A DNA stretch of 7,098 bases. Origin: Syntrophaceae bacterium (GTDB taxonomy: Bacteria > Desulfobacterota > Syntrophia > Syntrophales > UBA5619). The DNA lies in the NCBI GenBank assembly GCA_023249795.1, contig JAHFBU010000086.1, positions 1-7,098 of the forward strand, in the 5' to 3' direction. Made by a program: the position numbers and the translations under genes. Of the stretch, positions 1 through 5,157 are shown piece after piece. Below the pieces are notes generated by a model. The model searched no databases. It worked only from the letters and a program-made list of their open reading frames with translations, and was not told where the DNA came from. The stretch's first letter is position 1. Each line of letters opens with the position of its first letter.

Positions 1-94
1 TTCCGGCAGGGTGTTCCATCCCTTCTTTGCAGGAACGGTAAACTTGGGCAATGAGAGTATGTTTGTCTCGCTCAGCATCCTTCTTCTCTTTCAT
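1..94 (-). CDS. Possible 5' end of an unidentified minus-strand gene, cut by the window edge
   Basis: Two overlapping minus-strand frames stay open from a start codon to the left edge, and I cannot decide between them. One starts at ATG 92-94 and reads MKEKKDAERDKHTLIAQVYR onward. The other starts at ATG 76-78 and reads MLSETNILSLPKFTVPAKKG onward. Each has a stop just upstream of its ATG, so neither extends further 5'. Neither has a strong ribosome binding site: the second has only a purine-rich GAGAAGAAGG run directly before the ATG, while the first has none. The second has the more GC-biased third positions, which fits the host better. Only about 25-31 residues are visible and I recognise no family. 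It would lie downstream of the toxin gene on the same strand, about 90-105 bp away. It may also be non-coding. Confidence 0.25.
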   Translation of the reverse strand, partial: MKEKKDAERDKHTLIAQVYRSCKEGMEHPAG

Positions 95-181
95 GAGCTA
101 CGAGATAGAGAAGCGCAAGGGTGAAGTCATCGACCGTGTCTTATCGCATTCCCTTTGTTCTCCTTGCACCCCCGTCATCCT

Positions 182-457
182 TTACATCCTCGCGTCAACA
201 TCCGTATAAACCGACTTCCGATGTCTGATTCCAAGAATCCATACCTCTGACTCGATTACTTTGAACACGATCCGGTAATCACCCACACGGAGCTTCCAGT
301 AGCCTTTCAGCGACTTTCGCAAAGGCTCTCCATAGTCATGAGGTGCAGTCCGCAACCGTTCTTCGATGGCTTTGCGGATTCTATCTTTTGTTCTTCGATC
401 GATAAGGGGTAGATCCTCAACGCGAACAGCAGGATGATAGCGCAGTGTATAAGGCAT
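182..457 (-). CDS. RelE/ParE-superfamily toxin of a type II toxin-antitoxin system
   Basis: This 91-residue protein has the size and sequence pattern of the RelE/ParE toxin fold. The N-terminal strand (YTLRYHPAV, residues 3-11) is followed by two helices rich in basic residues (about 15-38). The core then follows: PLRKSLKGYWKLRVGDYRIVF (residues 45-65), a strand VWILGI (72-77) and a basic end RHRKSVY (78-84). LRVGDYRIVF followed by a G-x-RHR-x-x-VY element is the hallmark of this superfamily. RelE-like members cleave mRNA on the ribosome and ParE-like members poison gyrase; the sequence alone does not say which this is. The ATG lies 3 bp after the antitoxin stop, giving the usual antitoxin-first, tightly coupled operon. 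A GGGA inside the end of the antitoxin gene can serve as ribosome binding site. Full length, no frame damage. Confidence 0.85.
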   Translation of the reverse strand: MPYTLRYHPAVRVEDLPLIDRRTKDRIRKAIEERLRTAPHDYGEPLRKSLKGYWKLRVGDYRIVFKVIESEVWILGIRHRKSVYTDVDARM

Positions 458-460
458 GGA

Positions 461-688
461 TCATTCCCACATATCTTCATGCGAGAGCGCCGTTTTTTTG
501 TTGAATGTCTTTACTCGTGTATCGGCAAAAGCAGCAAGGGCAACATCTTCCCGCAAATCAATGGCCTCCCGGATGAGGTCACGGGCAAGGGTGGACATGG
601 AAACGCCCTCGCTGTCTGCAAGGTCATGCATAACACTATACAGCGGCTGCTCAACAACAATGTGTACTCTTGGATTTTTGGCGGGCAT
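461..688 (-). CDS. Ribbon-helix-helix antitoxin partner of the RelE/ParE-like toxin
   Basis: This 75-residue protein begins MPAKNPRVHIVVEQPLY. A short strand (RVHIVV, residues 7-12) is followed by two helices separated by a GVSMST turn (about 14-27 and 30-43). This is the ribbon-helix-helix architecture of CopG/RelB-type antitoxins, which bind DNA as dimers through the strand. The tail ending in ALSHEDMWE is the expected toxin-binding and neutralising segment. I chose the ATG at 686-688 because AAAGGAGG (696-703) sits 7 nt upstream; the longer frame opening at 739 would add 17 residues that overlap this signal and the candidate promoter. It is the first gene of the pair, 3 bp from the toxin, and such antitoxins normally repress their own promoter with the toxin as corepressor. 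The exact RHH subfamily is not identified. Confidence 0.85.
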   Translation of the reverse strand: MPAKNPRVHIVVEQPLYSVMHDLADSEGVSMSTLARDLIREAIDLREDVALAAFADTRVKTFNKKTALSHEDMWE

Positions 689-710
689 GGTTCTTCCTCC
701 TTTCCGGATA

Positions 711-739
711 GGTGTAGCACTTATGATGCACCGCGTCAA
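711..739 (-). promoter_or_regulatory. Candidate sigma70-type promoter of the toxin-antitoxin operon
   Basis: Read on the minus strand, TTGACG (734-739) and TACACC (711-716) are separated by exactly 17 bp. The -35 box is strong and the -10 box is poor (3 of 6 to consensus). Transcription would start near 704, just ahead of the AAAGGAGG ribosome binding site at 696-703. Between the boxes, GCAC occurs twice (717-720 and 728-731, plus strand), 11 bp apart. This is one helical turn, as expected for adjacent RHH dimer subsites, but a 4-mer pair is weak evidence. Confidence 0.4.
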
Positions 740-763
740 GGCGAAAATGCCGTTGTTCCGGCA

Positions 764-892
764 TCATTGTCCGAAATATTTCCCCTCCGCCTTCAGCTTT
801 GCGATCTCCTCCTGTTCGAGGGTGTTGAGGGCGTTGAAGGAGATCTTGCCCATGAGCGTGCGGGGGAGGTCGCTTCTGTTCTCCTTATTCGG
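764..892 (-). pseudogene. 3' remnant of an acyl-CoA ligase (AMP-binding) gene
   Basis: Read on the minus strand, this stretch encodes the last ~40 residues of an AMP-forming ligase and nothing more. It reads SDLPRTLMGKISFN, then ALN, then TLEQEEIAKLKAEGKYFGQ and a TGA at 764-766. The full ligase at 5158-6876 ends NDLPCTLVGKIAFN, TLEQEEIAKLRAEGKYCGQ, so the two are clearly paralogous. They share 25 identical bases (804-828 against 5198-5222). The remnant keeps the catalytic-lysine motif (LPRT..GK) but lacks the adenylate-forming domain. Homology fades upstream of the DLP, around VPNKENR, and the frame closes at a stop at 935-937. There is no start codon or ribosome binding site of its own. A 9-bp tandem duplication accounts for the extra ALN. 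It lies about 40 bp downstream of the radical SAM gene and about 25 bp upstream of the toxin-antitoxin promoter. Confidence 0.8.
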
Positions 893-930
893 GACTGAAA
901 AATCGGGGTATCCGGTTTTGCGCGCCTCTC

Positions 931-1893
931 TTATTCACCTGACAAACTCAAGCTCTGTTCCTCCCGCCTTTTCCCCTGCCAACTGTCGCGCATCTCGAGC
1001 TCCCGATCGATCGCGTTGAGGACGGCGAGCTTGTTTTGCGCCCACGCCGGCCCGAGGAAGATGTCCGGGTAGCCCTCCGCGGTGAGCCGCTGAATGACCA
1101 TCTCAGGCGGCAGGATCTCCAGAATGTCACAGACGGTCCCGACGTACGCCTCCCGGGTCATCAGGGTGACCTCTCCCCGCCGATAGCGTTCGCCGAGTTC
1201 CGTCCCCTCCAGCGCGAGGAGACTGTGAATCTTGATCCCCTGAACCGGCAGCACGGCGATCGCCTTTGCCGTCTCGATCATATCGTCGCGGGTCTCGCCC
1301 GGGAGGCCTAAGATGATGTGGACACAGATCAGGATGCGCCCGCCGGAGGCCCTTTGGACGGCGTCGCGAAAAACCGCCGCGTTGTGGCCCCGGTTGATCC
1401 GGTCCAGCGTCCGGTCGTGGATCGACTGGAGGCCGAACTCCAGCCAGACGTGGAACCGCTCGGCGTAGGATCGGATCAGCGCAAGCGTCTCATCGGGGAC
1501 ACAGTCCGGCAGCGTCCCGATGGAAATGCCGATCACGTCCTCAACGGCCAATGCCTCGTCGTAAAGCGCCCGCAGCTTCTCCACCGGGGCGCAGGTGTTT
1601 GTGAAGGTCTGGAAGTAGGCAATGAATTTCTCCGCCTTCGGCCGTTGCCGGTAGAAGGCCTTTCCCCGCCGGACCTGGTCGCCGACCGGGGGGAGCGGAC
1701 CTGCCTGGCGAAGCGACGATCCGCGCCCGTCGCAGTAGCTGCATCCCCCCCTCGTGATGCTTCCGTCCCGGTTCGGACAGGTGAAACCGGCATCGATCGG
1801 AAGTTTGTGCACCCGGCTGCCGAGGCGGTTGAGCCAGTAACTCTTGAGATCGTAGTATCGCTTCGCGTTGTTCCAGAAGCTCGGTTTGGCCAC
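931..1893 (-). CDS. TIGR01212-family (YhcC/YtqA-like) radical SAM protein, candidate MnmL-type tRNA modification enzyme
   Basis: This is a 320-residue radical SAM protein with the family's atypical cluster motif: C39, then C51 and C54 (CPNRDGSITRGGCSYC), binding a 4Fe-4S cluster that cleaves S-adenosylmethionine. Further family landmarks are KRYYDLKSYW near the N-terminus (11-20), IAYFQTFTNTCAP (91-103), GISIGTLPDCVPDE (122-135), WLEFGLQS (150-157), HIILGLPGET (192-201), VQGIKIH (217-223) and LPPEMVIQRLTAEG (261-274). Length is normal for the family. The start is GTG at 1891-1893, with AGGA 5 nt upstream; no ATG fits. The YtqA subgroup (MnmL) has been reported to help convert cmnm5s2U to mnm5s2U in tRNA, whereas the role of E. 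coli YhcC is less clear. Its divergent partner here is mnmG, which acts in that pathway, so an MnmL-like role is a reasonable inference. The family assignment is firm; the substrate is not. Confidence 0.93.
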   Translation of the reverse strand: MAKPSFWNNAKRYYDLKSYWLNRLGSRVHKLPIDAGFTCPNRDGSITRGGCSYCDGRGSSLRQAGPLPPVGDQVRRGKAFYRQRPKAEKFIAYFQTFTNTCAPVEKLRALYDEALAVEDVIGISIGTLPDCVPDETLALIRSYAERFHVWLEFGLQSIHDRTLDRINRGHNAAVFRDAVQRASGGRILICVHIILGLPGETRDDMIETAKAIAVLPVQGIKIHSLLALEGTELGERYRRGEVTLMTREAYVGTVCDILEILPPEMVIQRLTAEGYPDIFLGPAWAQNKLAVLNAIDRELEMRDSWQGKRREEQSLSLSGE

Positions 1894-1925
1894 GGGAGTC
1901 CTTTTTGGTTGTGTTTTCCGCGGGG

Positions 1926-1954
1926 ATCATATTAAATTGCTTGCGGAACCGCAA
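1926..1954 (-). promoter_or_regulatory. Candidate sigma70-type promoter of the radical SAM gene
   Basis: On the minus strand TTGCGG (1949-1954) and TATGAT (1926-1931) are spaced by 17 bp. The -10 box matches consensus at 5 of 6 positions and the -35 at 3 of 6. Transcription would begin near 1919, leaving a leader of about 26 nt that contains the AGGA ribosome binding site of the GTG-start gene. The -35 box is one arm of the palindrome at 1940-1955, so a protein bound there would be expected to interfere with this promoter. Confidence 0.5.
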
Positions 1955-1955
1955 G
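1940..1955. promoter_or_regulatory. Perfect 7+7 palindrome in the divergent radical SAM/mnmG gap, possible operator
   Basis: CTTGCGG, AA, CCGCAAG is a perfect inverted repeat with a 2-bp centre. It lies 16 bp before the mnmG start codon and covers the candidate -35 box of the divergent radical SAM gene. That position suits a dimeric repressor or activator. If transcribed as part of the mnmG leader it could instead fold into a 6-bp hairpin with a GAAC tetraloop just upstream of the ribosome binding site. No regulator gene lies beside it, and I do not recognise the motif. Confidence 0.45.
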
Positions 1956-1970
1956 GGAATAGGGGAACGT

Positions 1971-3851
1971 ATGAACCGGGAATATGATGTCATTGTGGTC
2001 GGTGGGGGGCATGCGGGTTGCGAGGCGGCCCTTGCGGCGGCGAGGATGGGCTGCGAGACGCTGCTCTTCAACATCAGCCTTGACTCCATTGCCCTGATGT
2101 CCTGCAACCCCGCGATCGGCGGCCTCGCCAAGAGCCAGCTCGTCAAGGAGGTCGATGCGCTGGGCGGTCAGATGGGGCGAATCGCCGACAAAACCGCCGT
2201 CCACTTCCGGCTGCTCAACGCTTCCAAAGGCCCGGCCGTCCGGTCCACGCGCTTCCAGTGCGACAAGCAGCTTTACCGCCTCGCCATGAAGACCGTGCTG
2301 GAAAAGGAGGAACGCCTCCACCTGCTTCAGGGTCTCGTCGAGAGGCTCGTGGTTGAGGACGGGCGCATCCGCGGCGTCGTCGATCAGACGGGCGTCTTCC
2401 ATGGCGGCCGGGCGGTCGTCGTCACGACGGGGACCTTCCTCGGAGGGCTGATCCACATCGGCGATGTCCGGTATCCGGCGGGCCGGGCCGGAGAGATCGC
2501 CTCCCTGAAGCTCGCGGCCTCCCTCAAGTCGCTCGATTTCGAAATGGGGCGGATGAAGACGGGAACGCCCCCGAGGCTGCGCGCCTCTTCAATCGATTTT
2601 ACCCGCCTGGTTCGCCAGGACAGCGATCCCGATCCGGAACCCTTCTCCTTCACGACGGAGCGGCTTCGCGAGGATCGCCTCCCCTCTTTCTTCACGGCGA
2701 CCACGCCGGAGACCCACCGGATCATGCGCGAGAACATCCGGTTCTCTCCCCTCTATGCCGGGGTGATCCAGGGGGTCGGCGCCCGCTACTGCCCCTCCCT
2801 CGAGGACAAGGTGATGCGTTTCACCGACCGCGAAAGCCACCCGGTCGTTCTCGAACAGGAAGGGATGGAGACGGAGGAGATTTACGCAAAAGGGCTGGGA
2901 AACTGCCTCCCGCCGGATCTTCAGGAAAGGATCGTCCGGAGCGTTCCGGGTCTGGAGCGGGCGGAGATCATGCGCCTCGCTTATGCCATCGAATACGACT
3001 TCGTCCAGCCGACCCAGCTCCGTCTCACGCTGGAGACGAAACACATTGCCGGTCTCTACCTCGCCGGGCAGATCAACGGGACCTCCGGTTACGAGGAGGC
3101 GGCGGCGCAGGGGCTTTGGGCGGGGATCAACGCGGCGCTGGCCGTCCAGGGCGGTCCTCCCTTTGTATTGGATCGGTCAGAGGCCTATATGGGGGTGATG
3201 GTGGACGACCTCGTGACACGCGGCATCGACGAGCCCTACCGGATGTTCACCTCCCGCGCGGAGCACCGGCTGATCCTGCGTGAAGACAACGCCGCGATCC
3301 GCCTGATGGGGAAGGGGCGCGAACTGGGGCTGATCACGGCGGATCAGCATGGAATTCTCCGGGAGAAGGTCCGCCGGATCGAGGCAGGCATCCGGAAACT
3401 CTCATCCGTCCGGATCTTTCCAGTGGAAGAAACCAACAGAACGCTTATGGAGATGAATACGGCGCCGATCAAAAACCCGGTGACCCTTTTCCAACTTCTC
3501 AAGCGCGGCGACCTCGGCTATGACGACCTCTCCCGCTTCTCGGGATGGGAGGCCGTTTTGGATCGCATGGTCAAGAGGCAGATCGAGATCGAGGCGAAGT
3601 ACGAAGGGTACATCCGGCGACAGGAGGAGGCGATCCGGAAGATGAAGGCACTCGAAGGAATGAAGATCCCGGCCGGCTTCGATTACACCGCCGTGCCCGG
3701 CCTCTCCAACGAACTCAAGGCGAAACTCACCCTCGTGGAGCCTGAGACGGTCGGCCAGGCGGAGCGGATCCCCGGAATGACGCAGGCCGCCCTCACGGCG
3801 ATTCTTATCGTGATCAAAAAGCGCGAGATGGAAGCCGCCCGCAAGAAATAA
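1971..3851 (+). CDS. mnmG: tRNA uridine-5-carboxymethylaminomethyl(34) synthesis enzyme MnmG (GidA)
   Basis: MnmG is the FAD- and NADH-using partner of the GTPase MnmE; together they install the aminomethyl or carboxymethylaminomethyl group on C5 of wobble U34 in tRNAs, in the cytoplasm. The 626-residue product is the normal length. Visible features in order: Rossmann FAD motif GGGHAG (11-16); SCNPAIGG (44-51), including conserved C45; TTGTFLGG (152-159); GRMKTGTPPR (193-202); the MnmG signature GARYCPSLEDK (270-280) with the second conserved cysteine C274; the second signature GQINGTSGYEEAAAQG (366-381); the TSRAEHRL segment (427-434); and the C-terminal MnmE/tRNA-binding helical domain with DYTAVPGLSNE (571-581). 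The start is ATG 1971 with AGGGGA at 1961-1966; an in-frame TTG at 1905 would add 22 non-conserved residues. It is divergent from the radical SAM gene and convergent with the TPR gene. The common neighbours rsmG, parA/parB and mnmE are absent from this window. Confidence 0.98.
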   Translation: MNREYDVIVVGGGHAGCEAALAAARMGCETLLFNISLDSIALMSCNPAIGGLAKSQLVKEVDALGGQMGRIADKTAVHFRLLNASKGPAVRSTRFQCDKQLYRLAMKTVLEKEERLHLLQGLVERLVVEDGRIRGVVDQTGVFHGGRAVVVTTGTFLGGLIHIGDVRYPAGRAGEIASLKLAASLKSLDFEMGRMKTGTPPRLRASSIDFTRLVRQDSDPDPEPFSFTTERLREDRLPSFFTATTPETHRIMRENIRFSPLYAGVIQGVGARYCPSLEDKVMRFTDRESHPVVLEQEGMETEEIYAKGLGNCLPPDLQERIVRSVPGLERAEIMRLAYAIEYDFVQPTQLRLTLETKHIAGLYLAGQINGTSGYEEAAAQGLWAGINAALAVQGGPPFVLDRSEAYMGVMVDDLVTRGIDEPYRMFTSRAEHRLILREDNAAIRLMGKGRELGLITADQHGILREKVRRIEAGIRKLSSVRIFPVEETNRTLMEMNTAPIKNPVTLFQLLKRGDLGYDDLSRFSGWEAVLDRMVKRQIEIEAKYEGYIRRQEEAIRKMKALEGMKIPAGFDYTAVPGLSNELKAKLTLVEPETVGQAERIPGMTQAALTAILIVIKKREMEAARKK

Positions 3852-3865
3852 ATCTTTTTCCATCT
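3826..3865. repeat. Inverted repeat spanning the end of mnmG
   Basis: AGATGGAA (3826-3833) and TTCCATCT (3858-3865) form a perfect 8-bp inverted repeat across the mnmG stop codon, with a 24-nt loop that itself contains smaller AT-rich pairings. There is no T-tract following the right arm. It therefore does not look like a standard intrinsic terminator for mnmG, but it could slow polymerase or protect the transcript end in this convergent gap. Confidence 0.3.
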
Positions 3866-3902
3866 TGCGACGCCGCTGGATATGTCTTTTATCCTGAGGT
3901 TT

Positions 3903-5084
3903 TCATTTGCCTTTTAATTGCGCCACCCTCACTGCTGCCACCTTATATTCAAGAAGCGCATATTCTTCCGTTTCAACGCTCTTGTTAAAATAATTCAGGG
4001 CGGCGATTCTCTTATTATTGCGAAGCATCTTTTCTCCGAAATAATAGTATGCCTCACAAAGACGCCCCTTGATTTCTTTATCATCCCTGCCCTTCCGAGC
4101 TTCGATAAGAACATCTTTTTCACTTATACGATCAAGATAGAAAAGAGAGATTGTCCTCACCCATTCTTTTGATGGAACGGCTTTTACAAACTCGCGGAAT
4201 CTTTTAATGACGTCTTCCCTTTTTGCCTTTGGTGAACTCCCGTTCGCGATGGTCAGCAAAAGATAGGCATATTCATGATTGGACTGAGGCGAGGGCTCTT
4301 CCGTGCTGATGCATCTCTCATAATCCGCGACAGCCAGATTCATCTGATTCGAAAGGCTATGCGTGACGCCTCGATATAGATAGAGGGCGGGATCGCTTGG
4401 TTTGGATTCAATCAGCTTATTGAAATCTGCAATCGCCCGTCTGTAATCCCCTATACTGGTATAGGATTGTGCCCGATAGCCATAGGCTTCATAGTCGTCC
4501 GGCTTTCTTTCGATGGCACTGCTGAAATCTTCGATAGCCTCCTCATACAGACCCTCGGAAAAGTAAACATTGGCACGACCTCGGTAGCCATCTGCGCTAT
4601 CCCGCTGTCTTACAATGGCCGTATTGTAATCCTGGATGGCTTCAACATTTTGACCGATTAAATGATGCACATAGCCCCGTTTCAAGAAAGAGAGGTAGTT
4701 GGTCGGGTCCATGATCGAGGCTATGTTATAGTCATGTAATGCCCGGTCATACAGCCCCTTTTCCGCATAGAGGTCTCCGCGCATGATATGATGAAAGAAT
4801 ACGGCTCTTGTCTCCGGACCCAAATCTATTGCCTTGGTCAAATCTTCTATCGCCTTGTCATTTTCCCCTTTGGCGGCGTATTGTGTTGCCGTATTCAGGA
4901 GACCCAGTATTTCCCTGACCCCTGCCAATGCCTGGTCCTCAGTCATTTGACTATCGGATTGTTCCGTAGGGGTTGGGGTCTCTACCCTCTCCCGGTTACC
5001 GTCATCCGCAAAACCGGCCGTCGCCAAATGAAGAATGACAACCGTCGAAAGCGCAACCATCAAGCTTTTAAGAATACTTTTCAT
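3903..5084 (-). CDS. Secreted TPR-repeat protein with an NlpI-like C-terminal region
   Basis: This 393-residue protein begins with a Sec signal peptide: basic MKSILK, a hydrophobic core to about residue 20, and likely cleavage after A23 or A26. There is no lipobox cysteine, so it should be periplasmic or exported rather than a lipoprotein. After a Thr/Ser/Gln-rich linker (34-50) come about six tetratricopeptide repeats (roughly 58-92, 94-127, 129-162, 164-196, 198-230 and 232-265), shown by recurring patterns such as YEEAIEDFSSAIERKPDD. The C-terminal part (about 271-390) resembles the end of NlpI: EW...ISLFYLDRISE, then LCEAYYYFGEKML, then a final helix pair. NlpI is a scaffold for periplasmic proteases and murein hydrolases; here only a scaffolding role can be inferred. 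The start ATG has GAGGGAG 6 nt upstream. The gene follows the acyl-CoA ligase on the same strand after 73 bp, and it is noticeably AT-richer than its neighbours. Confidence 0.9.
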   Translation of the reverse strand: MKSILKSLMVALSTVVILHLATAGFADDGNRERVETPTPTEQSDSQMTEDQALAGVREILGLLNTATQYAAKGENDKAIEDLTKAIDLGPETRAVFFHHIMRGDLYAEKGLYDRALHDYNIASIMDPTNYLSFLKRGYVHHLIGQNVEAIQDYNTAIVRQRDSADGYRGRANVYFSEGLYEEAIEDFSSAIERKPDDYEAYGYRAQSYTSIGDYRRAIADFNKLIESKPSDPALYLYRGVTHSLSNQMNLAVADYERCISTEEPSPQSNHEYAYLLLTIANGSSPKAKREDVIKRFREFVKAVPSKEWVRTISLFYLDRISEKDVLIEARKGRDDKEIKGRLCEAYYYFGEKMLRNNKRIAALNYFNKSVETEEYALLEYKVAAVRVAQLKGK

Positions 5085-5157
5085 TCAAATCTCCCTCTTT
5101 AATCTCATTCAGCAGCTACAATGAACATCGTGCGTAATCAGCCGGTTCCCTCCGGTA

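Noticed and set aside
434..1019. Two overlapping plus-strand open frames across the toxin-antitoxin pair and ligase remnant
   Set aside because: They overlap the well-supported antitoxin and remnant on the other strand, lack ribosome binding sites and show no domain.
1318..1935. Plus-strand open frame (205 codons) opposite the radical SAM gene
   Set aside because: Antisense shadow of a well-supported family member; the translation is low-complexity and valine/arginine-rich.
1909..1937. Plus-strand promoter for mnmG (TTGTGT, 17 bp, TTAAAT)
   Set aside because: Only 3 of 6 and 4 of 6 matches, with competing -10 choices such as TATTAA at 15-bp spacing; mnmG must have a promoter nearby, but I cannot place it.
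1905..1970. 22-residue N-terminal extension of MnmG from a TTG start
   Set aside because: MnmG proteins start just before the GGGHAG motif, ATG 1971 has a good ribosome binding site, and the extension would cross the palindrome and promoter region.
3852..3902. Bidirectional terminator between mnmG and the convergent TPR gene
   Set aside because: Only weak stems are visible (for example GGATA/TATCC on the minus strand) and none is followed by a T-tract; the 8-bp repeat at 3826-3865 also lacks one.
5140..5157. CCGG...CCGG hairpin between the ligase and TPR genes
   Set aside because: A 4-bp stem without a T-tract; not enough for a terminator, and it may be transcribed through in a ligase-TPR operon.
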